The translations under genes were made by a program, and so were the position numbers. The notes under the pieces are model-generated. The model did no database searches. It worked only from the letters and a program-made list of their open reading frames with translations, and was not told the DNA's origin. This document shows positions 29,057 through 41,259 of a stretch of DNA of 64,000 bases, piece by piece. This stretch comes from Ovis canadensis (taxonomy: Eukaryota; Chordata; Mammalia; Artiodactyla; Bovidae): contig NC_091727.1 of assembly GCF_042477335.2 (NCBI RefSeq), forward strand, positions 127,069,501 to 127,133,500, in the 5' to 3' direction. The stretch's first letter is position 1. Each line of letters starts with the position of its first letter.

Positions 29057-29147
29057 GCCCAGCAGCTCCGCACCTCCCTTCTCCTTCATCTGAATCCACC
29101 CAGGGATCCCCTCTTAACCCTTCTCCCTCTTGAATCCCCAACTTCTT

Positions 29148-29216
29148 CTTCAATCTTGGTATCTGGCACAAAGCTCAGTAAACATTGAATGAATGGATGG
29201 ATGGATGAATGAAGGC
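29148..29216 (+). repeat. L2-like terminus with (GGAT)n
   Basis: TCTGGCACAAAGCTCAGTAA, then CATTGAATGAATGGATGGAT. Confidence 0.55.
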
Positions 29217-29838
29217 TATTCAAACCTATGACTCGCATGTCCTGTTCCCACTTCACAAACCATAATACCTCCGCAAGCCCTTTCCTCTGCTTTTCTTTCT
29301 ATGTACTCCCTTTGGGCAGTTTCAACTCTCACCTACATGCTCCTAACTTCCATATCTCTTTCCAGCCAAGACCCTGCCAGCTGCCTGAATGTTGCTCCTG
29401 CTCCTCAGATCCAACGGGCTCCATATTACATTCTGTGGCAATGACGTCCCCAAGGGTTTTCTAGCAGTGAGTCCTGGTCTGTCCAGGGAGTAGGAGAGGG
29501 AAGGGCTTGCTGTGTGTCCACTAGCAGGATAGAGGCAATGAATATATCAGCACAGTCATGGGGCAAACTCCTATTCCCAGAGCCTCTCTTCACCCTCTTA
29601 ATCATCACCCCCACACACACAACCATAAGGAAAGTCAAGCTGGGAACCTGGGTGGCTAACTGCCTCAATCTGAGCGTCTAACATGGGGATCAGGCAAGTT
29701 GTTTCAGCAAGGGGAAGTCCTGGGAAGGGAACCAGTATGTATTAAGGAGTTATTTCTTCTCCAACACTCTCTGTCCAGATCTCACTCTCATTGCCTTGCA
29801 ACCTGGTACCACCACCCCATGCCTACCATTCCTCACAC

Positions 29839-29841
<3 letters not shown>

Positions 29842-29883
<42 letters not shown>
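29842..29883. repeat. (AC)n microsatellite, about 21 repeats
   Basis: Uninterrupted dinucleotide run, likely polymorphic. Confidence 0.98.
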
Positions 29884-29885
<2 letters not shown>

Positions 29886-30669
29886 CTCCCCTCACTCCCC
29901 AACTCCATTCCTCTTCATTCGGGAACCCTGTCCCCAGGCTCACTGCAAACCCCCAGGTAAATATTGAACCAAGATTGGTAGAGACTGGGGATTTCATTAC
30001 ATCAGACCAGTGCTGGAGGGAAGACCCAGAATGTTTACTGAGAGTTCACACTCAAATTCTTTCCTAGCCTTGGCAAGGACAAGAGAAAATAAAGCCCCTC
30101 TTTCCTTCAGGCCCTCCTAGATCTGGATAGCGGCCAAAGGGATGGGTTACAAATAGTGTCCTTTGGTTCCTGACAGCCTCAGGGCCTACGAAGGCAGAAT
30201 CCAAGTTTCTTCCTTCTTTCCCAAAGGGTCCTAAGTGGCATGCACTGAGACAAATGTAAGGTGTGACTGTACCAGACTGTGTTATGATCACATCTAGGCA
30301 TTTTCAAATTTTAAAGTAAAGTGAAATCTTTATCGCCAGTTTGTCTGACATGTAACATGTGATATACTTTATTTAAAGGATTCATGTGTTTACTCTTAAA
30401 TGAATTTTAAATTCATTTGTTTGTTCAGCAAATATTTTTGAAACATTTCAATGAGTTGTAAACCATGGTTCCTGCCTTCAAACTGCTCCTATTCTAGCTG
30501 GGGCGGGGAAGCCTACATACAAGGGTTAACTGACAATACAAGATTATGCCATGTTTCCCTCCATGCCTGGTGTGGCCTGGGTGACTCCTGAGTTCCCTCC
30601 AACAGTATGGAAATTTTCTACTCTTACTGCTACCATCATGACTATTCCTCTCTCCTTCAATATAAGACG

Positions 30670-30907
30670 GTGGTTAAATGTTTCTCCAGGGTGGGATGTA
30701 TCTCTGGGTTCATATCTAAGCTCCGCCATTCACTAGCTGTGTGACCTTGGCCAAGTTACTCAGCCTGTCTGATCCTCCTCTGTAAAATGAAGACAACAAT
30801 AGTACCTACCTCACAGTGTTATAGTGAGAATCAAATGAATTAATACACACGGTGCATTAAGAATGATACCTGGCACATAATTACTCAATAAATGTTAGTA
30901 ATTATTT
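30670..30907 (+). repeat. MIR, long copy
   Basis: CTCCGCCATTCACTAGCTGT, TCCTCTGTAAAATGAAGAC and TACTCAATAAATGTTAGTAA. Confidence 0.85.
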
Positions 30908-30980
30908 TCCTAATGCATCTACTGTCCTTTGTTACCACCAGAGGTTATAGTTCTTATTGGGCTTCCAAAAAACTCATAGA

Positions 30981-31085
30981 GGTCTTATTCATTCATCCAT
31001 TCAATCAACAAATCCACATTGAACATCTACAAGCTAAGCTTGGATCATATAGACAAATAAAGCACAGCTCTTGTGTTTGGGAATA
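30981..31085 (-). repeat. L2-like fragment
   Basis: ATTCATTCATCCATTCAATC and AACATCTACAAGCTAAGCTT recall the reversed L2 end. Confidence 0.45.
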
Positions 31086-31419
31086 AACAGTTCACTCAAA
31101 GTATTGCTGGGTTAACAATGCCCTGAAGCACCTGGAAGAAGCAAACACATATTCTTACTGGAGGAACACACCTTCCATCTGATTCCAGATTCCCATCAAT
31201 AGAGTCTGGCTGAACATGAACTCATAATCCAAAATTACAAAGCACACCATGAAGCCACAAAAAGCAGAATCAGATCCTCAAGATTCAGATATTGCAATTA
31301 TGTGATATAAAATATGTATTTTTAAAATTTATGTGCATTAAAAAACAAAAGAGGATTTTGAAAACATTAGCAGAGGACAAGATACTAGCAGAAAATAATG
31401 GTAGAAACTACTGTGGTCT

Positions 31420-32070
31420 GAAATGGTAGGAGGTCCCCAAAGGACAAGGAAGAAGCAGATGTGTGGGGAAGAGGAGCTTTGGAGTGGTGACAGCAGTAGA
31501 GGAGATGGGAACAGTGTGACCAACATTATGGAGAAAATGAGCCCACACGGCAGTTCAGGGAACAGTGAATTCATCTGGCTAGCACACTGGCTATATGCAG
31601 GGGCAGGCCTGTGCCCAAGCATAGGACCTAGCACTCACAAGGGCCCCCGCCATGCTTGGTTGAATGTGCTGCTGTTGCTGTCTTGAACATCTGAATAAAT
31701 TTTTTACAATGGGACTCTACATTTTCATTTTGCCCCAGACCCCACCCACAAATGCAATAGCCAGTCCTATATATAGGGCAATGAGGAGAGGTATGGCAGG
31801 GAAGACAGGCACTGTTGGGAAGGACCTTGAATGCCACTCCGATATCTGCTCTGCAGACAATGAGGAATCACTGTAAGTGTTTGAGTCCAAGAGGGATGTG
31901 GTGACTGTGGTTTTAGAAAGCCACGTGGGGAATTGGGTGGGTGGTGGGGCGGGGGGGAGGCAGGTAACAGACGGACTGGAGAAAGCAGAGATGAGGATTA
32001 GTCAGGGGACTATTGCAAAAAAACAACGATGGTCCGGACAGGAAGAGTGACAGCAGACATGGAGAAGGAA
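31420..32070 (-). repeat. Ancient L2-like/unclassified interspersed repeat
   Basis: CTTGAATGCCACTCCGATATC, GTGGTGACTGTGGTTTTAG and GTCAGGGGACTATTGC match a common old mammalian repeat whose family name I cannot fix. Confidence 0.35.
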
Positions 32071-32084
32071 AAGGCCTTCCCTTT

Positions 32085-32760
32085 ACTCAGTTATCCATTC
32101 TTCAGATGTTCACTGAGTGCGTGAGATGCACTAGGCACGGTGCTAGGGGCTGGGATTTGGGGTTGCAGGTGGCCCCACCCCTGACCTCAAGCTGCTCCCA
32201 GCAAGGAGTGAACAGACCATGACCACCCCATGTGCTAAGGGCCAGGACCAGATTAAGGTGAGAGTATTGTGGGAACCCAGAGAAAAAGTCCCTAACCCAG
32301 ACAGGGGATTCAGAGATTTCTACCAAGATGCGATATCTGAGCTGTATGTTGAAGGTGGTGTAGAAATTCACCCCATGGACAAGGCACAGGCAAGCAACCC
32401 AGGAAGAGGGCACAGAATGTGTAGGATCATGCCACGTCTACTATGTGCCAGGCACTGTCCTTGAGAGTCCCTGTTCTCAGGCTGCTAGAGGAAGCAGACA
32501 ACTAAGCAGAGAATAACGACACAATGGGGAAAGTGCTGTAATGTGGATGCTATGGGTGTTCAGAGGAGAGGCATCTCACCCAGATGGGGAGCGGGGGATC
32601 AGGGAAGGCTCTTCTGTAGAGGTGTCTTCTGATCTCTGTGTTGTAGACAAGAAGGCATCAGGGGGGAGAGGGAGGGGTGGGAAGTGGGGAGATGTGTGCA
32701 GATGCTCAGAGGTAAGAGACTGTGGCCTCAGAGAACTGTAAATGATTCCCTATGATTCTA
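32085..32760 (-). repeat. Two L2-like fragments of the same old family
   Basis: GTTCACTGAGTGCGTGAGAT with GGCACGGTGCTAGGGGCTGG near 32110, and CTACTATGTGCCAGGCACTG with GGATCAGGGAAGGCTC near 32440-32610. Confidence 0.5.
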
Positions 32761-32827
32761 GAAGGAAGATAGAAGGAGCATGGGGAGACAGGACCGAAGA
32801 GTTGGGACTTCATCTTGAAGAACAGTA

Positions 32828-32998
32828 GTCATCAGCCTTGACTGCAAACCGAAATCACCTGGGGAACTCCTAAAAAACACATATGAATAGCTCCCACTCC
32901 CAGGGACTCAGATTTAATAAGCCCATGGGGGAGGTGTTGGAATGTTTAAAAGCTCCCCAGGTTTATACTAATGTGCAAGCAGAATTGTGAACCAGGGC
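32828..32998 (+). mobile_element. MER5-like hAT relic, first of a pair
   Basis: CAAACCGAAATCACCTGGGG, CCCAGGGACTCAGATTTAAT and GCTCCCCAGGTTTATACTAA. Confidence 0.65.
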
Positions 32999-32999
32999 T

Positions 33000-33180
33000 T
33001 TAGGGTGGGAGGTCTAAATCTGAGCACTCATCAGAATCACCCAGAGGGCTTGTCGGATCCAAATGAGGGGTGGTGTACCCCGAGTTTCTCATTCAGTAGG
33101 TCTCTAAGAAGTACCTACTCTAACAGGTTTTCAGAGATGCTGTGGCTGCTGGCCCCATGACCACACTTTGAGAGCTTCTG
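33000..33180 (+). mobile_element. MER5-like hAT relic, second of a pair
   Basis: CATCAGAATCACCCAGAGGG, GTTTCTCATTCAGTAGGTC and the closing CACACTTTGAGAGCTTCTGG, in the same orientation as the copy just before. Confidence 0.65.
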
Positions 33181-33221
33181 GTCTCAGGTATTGTAAAGTG
33201 AGTTACACTTCAGTGGAGGAA

Positions 33222-33408
33222 AGAAAAGAAAGAGTCATGTCTGACTCTTTGAGACCCCATGGACTGAAGCCCACCAGGCACCTCTGTCCATGGGATTCTC
33301 CAGGCAAGAATACTGGAGTGGGTTGCCATTCCCTTCTCCAGAGGATCTTCCCTACCCAGGGACTGAACCCTGGTCTCCCACATTGCAGGCAGATTCTTTA
33401 CCGCCTGA
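33222..33408 (-). mobile_element. Bov-tA SINE
   Basis: Reverse copy cut short inside the tRNA-like head (ends CTTTACCGCC). AAGAAAAGAAAGA precedes it. Confidence 0.93.
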
Positions 33409-33929
33409 ATGGAGGAGGGGGTGGGAAATGGTCTGATCTGCCTCTTGGAAAGATACCTCAGGCCACTTTGAGGAGAATTATCGCTGAGGGGAAAATGAGA
33501 GGTGAGGAAACAAGAAGCTACTGAGGGAATCAAGGCAAGAAAAGACTGTGAGGAAGTCATGAACTAAAGCACTGGCAGGAGAAATGGAGAAAATGGGTCA
33601 GATTTGAGGAAGGCTTAGGAAGTAAGCTTGGCAGGGCTTATTGATTGGCTGAACATAAAGGTGAGAAATAAGGATGTAGGAAAAACAACTCTAGGCTTTT
33701 TGCCTTGGGCAACTGGTGAGTCTGATTGCACTGGGCATGTTGGTTACTGCAATCAAAAGTTAGAGGTATTACCAGACTTGAGTTGGGCATTTCTATCCTC
33801 AAATCTCATAGTAATCGTTTCAGAGAATTTAACAGGCATTTCTCACTGTCCACTTAACCCCTGCTTTCAGCATCATGAGATATTACCTCGACCCTAATCA
33901 ACTTGGGATTCTCTTCAAAATGCCTGGAA

Positions 33930-34730
33930 AAGAAAAGAAAGACAGTGATCACCCTGACATGACTGACTAGCTGCCCAAGCCTGAGGTACAGGGCGCGCAC
34001 CTCTGCTATAACCCCAGGTGTGTTTCATTCATTCGTTATTTTTATATTTATAGGGTTGCTGCCTAGAGAGGTTTTGAAATGTTCACAGTGGCCACCTTTC
34101 ACAAACAGGTAAAGAATTCATAACCTGCTCTTATATAACCAGGGAAACAAATGTAGCTTAAAGGGCAGCCTGCAAAAACATCCATTCTGCGAGGATTTGA
34201 AATGTGCAAAAATGAGCAATTTTCCAGTGCATCATCAGTCGTGACTACTTATAACTCCCTTCCGTGGGCAAGTAGAGTGCCAGCAATCAGCAGGACCAGG
34301 AGATGATGGATGGGATAATTGTCCATTAGAGTACAGATAATTTTTGTACCGTGGGAGGGTTCGACAGCATATAGACATGATAGATGGAAGAAGAGTTAGT
34401 TAATGTGATCAGAGTTGTAGCTCCATTTCTGATAGTAACCATTCTCTGGCTGAATCGATGATTAATCAAAGACACTTTCTCATTTGAAACTCTTCGCTAA
34501 CCAGTGCACAACCCCTGCTTTGGGTTAAATTTAATAGCACCATTAAAAACTGCTGTTCAAGAAACTCGAATTACTTTTCCCCAGAAGAAATCATGCCACA
34601 TTAGAGAGCTCTTTTGTGAGCTCGTGCACAGGGGCCATGGAGTGGGTGTGCCTATGTTTAAATGTTTAACATTAGAATCCTCAATGCCCAGCCTAGGGGC
34701 TGACACAGAGCACTCAATAAATGTTTGTTA
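33930..34730. other. Repeat-poor block, candidate conserved non-coding element
   Basis: No repeat I recognise in about 800 bases. It is AT-balanced, with clustered developmental-factor-like sites such as GATGATTAATCAAAG (paired-type homeodomain core next to a TCF/LEF-like ATCAAAG) at 34458-34472. Conservation cannot be measured here. Confidence 0.3.
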
Positions 34731-34809
34731 AAGTAAAGTGAAATGAATTAATACATTTGTCCATTCATTCATCTGTTTATTCCTTTAGCAGACATTTATT
34801 AAATACAGG

Positions 34810-35040
34810 AATTAAGAGCTCTAGCTCCCAAACCAGATGCTGCAGGCTTCAAATTCTAGCTCCCACTTGCTATGAACTTGAGCAAGTCACTTAGCCTCTA
34901 TGAGCCTGACGCCTCCTATAGAAAATGAGAGAAACCTTAACATTTGTTTTCATAGGGCTACTTAAGGGTTAAATGAGTTAGTGTCTGGAAGTGTTCAGCA
35001 AGGGCCTGGCCCATAGTAAATGCTCACTAAAGGGCAACTG
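34810..35040 (+). repeat. MIR
   Basis: GAACTTGAGCAAGTCACTTA, CTATGAGCCTGACGCC and CATAGTAAATGCTCACTAAA. Confidence 0.8.
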
Positions 35041-35619
35041 TTATATCATTATCCTTGTTATATATACTATGGCAGGGCCTTTCTCAAGTAACTAGGTCCA
35101 TAGACGAGGTCCAGAATCTCTTAAGAAATGACAGGGCTCTTGGCCAAAGCTGCCTTTCATTAAAGTTGTTATTTATGGTTTCCAGCCCAGAGCCCAACTG
35201 CCCTAGGCCTGCCAATCCTGGCCTGGTGCCCTCCTGTGGTGGCTCTGGCTACCCCTAGGTGGGGTGTGCTCTCTAGAGAAACCTGAGAAATTACGGAGCA
35301 GGAAGGTGAAAGAGGAAGGTAAGGGCTGGCAGGGATCCAATTAAACATCAACGTGCAACCGCCGCCGCGCCCCCGACATTGTTAACTCCCTTGGGTGTCT
35401 TTCTGTGCTTTTGTATAGCTCTTCCTGGCAACATTTCTACCTACTAATTGCTATTTCGAATGTTTATCCTCTTGGCTCGGCTGAACAAGACTCTCCTTGA
35501 TTTTAATTTTCATTTAAAGGCAACAGAGTAGAGCACACTTGCCTTGGAGTTCAGTCAGGAGGTAAGGGAGGCGATGCAAGCAAGTGGCCTGAGATGATTC
35601 TAGAGATAGACACGATCAG

Positions 35620-35790
35620 TCACTGAAGAGCTATGTGACCTAAGGCATATTGCCTACAGTCTCTGAGCCTGAGCTCCGGAGAAGGGAACGTGAGAATAAT
35701 GGTCTTCAAGACTACATGGAGACCACTTAGGGCGGTGCCTGGTGCACAGTAAAGTACCTAATAAATGGTAGCTATGACTATTATTTTGGG
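35620..35790 (+). repeat. MIR
   Basis: GAGCTATGTGACCTAAGGC, CTCTGAGCCTGAGCTCC and GTGCACAGTAAAGTACCTAA. Confidence 0.7.
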
Positions 35791-36186
35791 GCCCTGGCTG
35801 GGGAAACAGAAGCCCAGAGAGGTTAAAGGCACAGGTAGCTAGTTAGTTTCGGAGTCTTCCTGTTCCTTATTCTTACTAGTCCAGTCTCTTTCAAGCCCTT
35901 TACAGTTCCCATTTACACATGGTCTAGCATATGAATTACAGATCACGCTTGTTTTCTACCACAGGTAAATTTAATACATTTAAATGAGTGCTTCCCATAT
36001 CTGTCTACCTAGAAGGTCTTACAAGCAACTCAAGGGCAAGAGCTATATATCATTCATCTGGCATGCTCACTAACAATTGGGGAAATGCTGGTAGTTGAGC
36101 CAGCAGTCAGTAACCTACCTGAGGAGTGTATGTCTTCCATCTTCTGGGTGTTATTCCAAGCAGGGCAAAAAGGTGGAATGGCGGGG

Positions 36187-36375
36187 ACTTCCTTGGCTGT
36201 CCAGTGGTTAAGAATCCACCTTCCAATGCAGGGGATGCGTGTTCAATCCCTGGTTGGGTAACTAAGATCCCACATGCAGTGGGGCACCTAAGCCTGCACG
36301 CTGCCACTACTGAGCCTGTGAGCCACAACTAGAGAGCCCGAGCACTGATGTGGCCAAATAAATAAATTTAAAAAA
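36187..36375 (+). mobile_element. CHR-type tRNA-Glu SINE
   Basis: GGGACTTCCTTGGCTGTCCA head, GGTAACTAAGATCCCACATG, and an AAATAAATAAATTTAAAA tail. The 'actaagatcccacatg' body separates CHR from Bov-tA; it is older than ruminants. Confidence 0.88.
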
Positions 36376-36599
36376 CAAAAAGTGGGGTGAATGTGCTGGA
36401 CACATATGAGCCTAGGCTTGAACTCTACAACTGGCAGCTAGGTATAAAGCACATGCCTGTGCTGGGAAAATGATAATAGCACCAGTAACCATAGCAGCAG
36501 TGGCAGTAGTAATAGCAGTAGTAATTGTAACGATTAGTGAAATGTAGAGTAGGGCATTTTCGTCAAAGAGTCATTTTGTTCTCAAGGGCTGTGAGAGGC

Positions 36600-36860
36600 C
36601 TGAAATATGCTATGTGGAGGCAGTATAGTGCTGTTGCATCAGATAAGCCTGGGTTTGAATCCCACCTCCCCACATATAGATTGTGTGATCTGGCATTCTG
36701 TTCCCTGAGCCTGTCTCTTTGTTTGTCAAATTAAGATAATGACAGTACTTCCCTTACTGCTTTGTGGTGAGGATGAAATAAGATAAGGGATATAAAGCAT
36801 ATCATAGTACAGTACCTCACATATAACGACTTAAAATATTTGTTTGAATTAGTGAATATG
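36600..36860 (+). repeat. MIR
   Basis: GCCTGGGTTTGAATCCCACC and AAATTAAGATAATGACAGTA. Confidence 0.75.
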
Positions 36861-37574
36861 AATTTTCAATAAAATGGCATGAAAGAAACTCCAGACACCT
36901 TTTAGCATCTACAAGAGATCCGAAGGAGGAAGAGAAAATTCCCAGTAAAAGCTGGTTAAACACTTAACCACCTGTCTCTTCTGATGTAATATCTCATGTT
37001 GGAAACAGTGGGAATTTAACATTATCTGAATAAACCATTCCCATTGAATACAGAGAAAGAAGCCGGTTTCACAGCACAACCTTGCAGTTGCAGGAACTGA
37101 GAGGGTCTCTGAGAATGTGATAAAATGTTGAAAAGCACAAATTTGACACCTATACGCAGAATAGTTGGTCATGTCAGCCCCTCCCAAATGCATAGAAGCA
37201 CATACACCAATAACCACTGGAGCCAAAGCAGAAAAAGAAAAAAAAGTCTCAGCAGTTGAAACCCAATCATGGCAGAGAACTCACTGGATAGACCTTTTAC
37301 TCTTGGCCCTGAGGTGACCTGCCAGACTGGAAAACCTCTTGGGCTGAGCGGCTGACTCTGGCAGGGGAGTCTGCTGTCATGACGTCACCATCATGTCCTC
37401 TTTATGAGTCCAGGAGAGACCGGACATGATGGGGGGCCGAGGGGGGTACAGGCAGAGATCAGCTCCCAGCCTAGGATGCAAAAACTACCTATTCTTCACT
37501 TTCTGTGGTGCCCACACCCCCTGCCCTCTTCTTGTTTGGGCTTGCACCAAGTATGGCATTCAGGATTCCTGCAT

Positions 37575-37611
37575 TCTCTCTCTCTCTCTCTCTCTTTTTT
37601 TTTTTTTTTTT
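37575..37611. repeat. (TC)n followed by T17
   Basis: Pyrimidine-only simple repeat of about 37 bases. Confidence 0.97.
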
Positions 37612-38314
37612 AGTGTTTGGATTGGCTGTTCGCCAAGGCACTGAAGAGCATTTCCAAAAAGCAGGTGAGCCTGGGGAAGATCTCATTATCTTCTCTGATA
37701 TTTTAACTCCCTGACAATGAAAGTAATCAGGCACCCCTTTGTAAAGAACATAAGCACTCCCAGTGCTTCCAAATTAAAATTCCTACAAGACGCCCAACAA
37801 GGGGGTCATTTTCAAGGGAAAGGTACCCAGGTGTGGTAGCTGGTTTAAGAAATTTGAGAAGTGACACACAGGTTACGTTTCTGATGGTGAAAACCACTCT
37901 GTGTTAGCATCCGTTTGGGTGGTATTGCAGTCATGGGTGTGAAACATCTGGTTGTAACCAGAATGTGGGTGACTGGCTCACAACTGGGAGAGGCAAGTAA
38001 ATATGACTTGGCCTCCTGGTCTTGTATCTGGCCCCAACGTGCAAATTCGTGTCAGGAAACTAATTCTTCCCTGTCAGAATTCAACAGGTTAATGACAGCA
38101 GCTGGCAGAGGTCTGCCCGTGGTTACACTGAGTGCCGCATGGCAACAGGTTAAGGACTACAGAAAGCCACCAGAAAAGAGGGCTTGGATTGTCTGAGGAG
38201 TGGAGGACCTGGCTTGCCAGTCAGGGGAGGGAACAGGCCGTGGTCCAGGGCCAATATCAGAGGTACAGCAAACAGAACCAGAAGAAGCCAGGAGAGGGAA
38301 AAGGAGATGGCAAG

Positions 38315-38430
38315 GACTATCGCTTGAGCACTTACTCTCTCCCCATCAGGCACTGTGCCAGCTCTGGGTAACTTCTCTCATTTGATCACAGCAAGAGCCC
38401 CATTTTACAGAAAGGGAAACTGCAGTATAA
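38315..38430 (-). repeat. MIR fragment
   Basis: TTGAGCACTTACTCTCTCCC, GGCACTGTGCCAGCTCTGG and CCATTTTACAGAAAGGGAAA. Confidence 0.6.
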
Positions 38431-38699
38431 GATCAAAAGCAGGAACCAGGAACAGTACAAATACCAAAGCGCCCAGAGGCACTTGGAATCAGCTGCCAAG
38501 AAAAATTTAGGAACCTGAGTTCTTTATAGTCATGGCAAAGGGGATTAGGAGATTTGCATGTAAGCCACTATATCTCTTCAGCTGGCTACCTTATTGGGCT
38601 GCCTGTATCTCTCACACCTCGAGGTGGCTGGGAAGGACCGGCTTGGCAAGGACAGGGACCAGAAGAGGGATGGACAGGTGTCAATAACAGATTCCTTTG

Positions 38700-40110
38700 A
38701 AGAGTACATTAATGGCCACACACCATAAAACTCCAGCTAGAACACTAGTGGGGAAAAAAGATCAGTGAGTTGCAATAGCAGAATCGGCACATGAATTTCG
38801 GCTCTGTGTATACGTCTATAATCAGTGCTAGTCATTTCCTTGTTTGCAACTGAGATGCTCTGCCATCATTAATACCTGTTGATAAGTGCAAATAGGCTTG
38901 AATGACACTCACAGAGACCCGCATTTAAGCACACTGACAACTGCAAGCAAAGCACGGGTCCTACTGAAAGGAACACACAATAGACATCACCACAAAACTC
39001 TGAGTCATAAATTGTCTAAATAGTCCTCCCCCACAGACAACGTTAGCCATCATTTGTTCTCTGGCCAAAACTGTCCTTGGCTCCAATCAGCAGTCAGTGA
39101 ACAAATGACATTGTATTACAGCATCCCGCCACTAGAGTATACACTTCCACACGCAGGAAAAGCAGGCATCTCTCACCTTCAGCCCTCTGTGCGTGCGTAC
39201 AAGCCAAAAAGTCCAAGTGCCTGAAAAGAGTTAGATCCTGCTTAGTCTTTTGAATGGCGAGAAAACCCCTGGAAGGTGACAGACATCAGGGCGATCCATT
39301 GACACTTGTTGGGCTGTGACACGAAATCAGAGGGGTTGGATGAGAACTTCACACAATAGCAACAGAGTTGCATTCCCAGCTGTGTGAAATGACCAGCATA
39401 TCATGATTGCCTTTTCACGCAAATGTCAATGACATAATCCTAACAGACTCGCAGCTCTCTCACTGGTGTAATAAAACAATGACCCAATTATTTTGCAGGG
39501 CTGAAGCAGCAGATGTGATGACTAGGTAGGCTGTGAAGGGCACTGTGTGTGATTTTCGGGGCACAGTAGGGCAGCAAACTGTTTGCCGAGGGTTTGAAAT
39601 TTGCTTCCCAAGCCAAAACTTCTACCATTCATCTGGTCAGAATAAAAAAAATAAAGCCATTCAGTATGAAAGTTCCCACTTGTTCTCATAATGGAGGCCA
39701 GTTGGGAAAATGTGGCGCAGCGCTGATTGAAGCAAATTCTGTTTAAAAAACCAGCCGTTTTGTGGGTATTTGTTTATTTATAACTCTCCCCTGCTCCTCC
39801 CCCTCACTCTGCCTCCTTCTGCAAAGGATTTGAGATCGGACTGGAAAACTGAAAGTTTGCTTAAGTCCTAAACAGGTCCAGCTACTTTTTAGATGGACGA
39901 CAAAATGAAACTCTTACAATCAAGTGCCTTGCTCTAGAAACGCTGCCGAGGTTGCTCAGTCAGCGCCAGTCCCCACTGTATCCCCCAGGGAGAGGGACCT
40001 CTCACATCAGAACACACCTTGTCGCCAGTGCTACATTTTAATGCAAGCCAGGGAAATAAACATGAACCCATAAGCCTGTGCCTGAGAAAATAAAAGAACA
40101 GGGATTCACC
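38700..40110. other. Repeat-poor block, candidate conserved non-coding sequence
   Basis: About 1.4 kb without a recognisable transposable element, the longest clean stretch in the right half. It has AT-rich motif clusters such as CCATCATTAATACCTGTTGA (38872-38891) and a GTTTGTTTAAA-like patch near 39740-39775. No coding exon is seen. Confidence 0.3.
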
Positions 40111-40114
40111 ACCT

Positions 40115-40250
40115 CCCTTATTCATTTACTCAACAAATATTGACTGGTACCTGTTTTGGAACAGGCTCTATTCTACACACAGGGGAAGAAAAAATAAAGA
40201 AGACAGAGTCCTTGAACTTGAGAAGCTCCCAGTCTAGTGGGAATGATAGT
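40115..40250 (-). repeat. L2-like fragment
   Basis: ATTCATTTACTCAACAAATA, TTGGAACAGGCTCTATTC and AGTCCTTGAACTTGAGAAGC. Confidence 0.6.
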
Positions 40251-40309
40251 CGATCAGAGCTATGGCCAGGGTAGCTTGGGGGCTGCACCGGGGCATGCAT
40301 GATTCAGTT

Positions 40310-40530
40310 CCCAGCCTCAGATGGCCTTGGGTTCAACTTTTGGTTCTCTCACTAGATACATGACCTTGGGCACTTTGCTTAACATCTCAGGGCCTCAACT
40401 CCCTCATCTGTAAAATGGGGTGGCTAATAATAGAACTGACATCATTGGGTTATTATGAGGATTAAATGAGATAATCTCTCTAGAACACTTAGAACAGCTC
40501 CTGGCACACAGTAAGCCCCCAGTAAAAAGA
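40310..40530 (+). repeat. MIR, well preserved
   Basis: ACATGACCTTGGGCACTTTG, CCTCATCTGTAAAATGGGGT, GAGGATTAAATGAGATAATC and CTGGCACACAGTAAGC. Confidence 0.88.
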
Positions 40531-40756
40531 TAGCTTCCTGTGCTTTCTATTCCTTTTGTTTAACTTTCGTAAGACTGTGTCTGGTGATGAGACTCCAAGG
40601 ACCGGTTTCTAAAACAAAACTGCTTTCAACAAACTCCTCCCTTTAGCCTGATTTTTTTTTTTTTCATTTGGAATGACACAGTTCTGTCATGATTTTTTTC
40701 CTCAGCAACCATATGTCTGGCAAAAACCTCAGGGAGAAAATATTTCCCAGATGGTT

Positions 40757-41240
40757 TTGTTTATGTCAGCCTACTATGTGCCAAGCACCCATTTAGATGA
40801 GAAGCACACATTGCCAAGTGATAAAGACAAGGTCCCTGTCCTCCTGGAGTTTACATTCTAACAGGAAAGACAGATTCTAAATAGATACATAGAAACAGAA
40901 TTACCCAGAGAGATAAGTGGGATTAAGGAGCCACAGCCAATAAGAGGAATATTGGGAGGGAATTAACTGGAGGTGGTTGGAGAAGGCACATCTCAGGAGG
41001 TGACAGACCGAAAGGTTAAGATGAAGCCTCCCATGTCAAAAGCAAGAGCAAGGCAGTCCAGGCAGAAGCAATAGCATGCACAAAGGCCCTGGGGCAGCAA
41101 AAGACCTTGGGAATGTTCCAGAAATCAAAAGAACAGCATGGCTGAGACATGCAGCCCCAGTAGGGAGGTAAAGCAGACAGAATTAGTCAATGCATTCTGA
41201 ATGAGGGCATGGAAAGCCCAGAGAGATTAACAGACTTACC
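40757..41240 (-). repeat. L2-like old repeat, long copy
   Basis: CTACTATGTGCCAAGCACCC, GTCCCTGTCCTCCTGGAGTT, CATGCACAAAGGCCCTGGGG and CAGCATGGCTGAGACATGCA follow the order seen at 45255 and 60260. Confidence 0.55.
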
Positions 41241-41259
41241 CACAATGCCTTGCACACAG

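Noticed and set aside
33168-33560. ORFs over 100 codons on both strands
   Set aside because: They fall across a Bov-tA SINE; similar SINE-born ORFs occur at 18558-18884, 25080-25298, 44010-44360 and 54846-55277.
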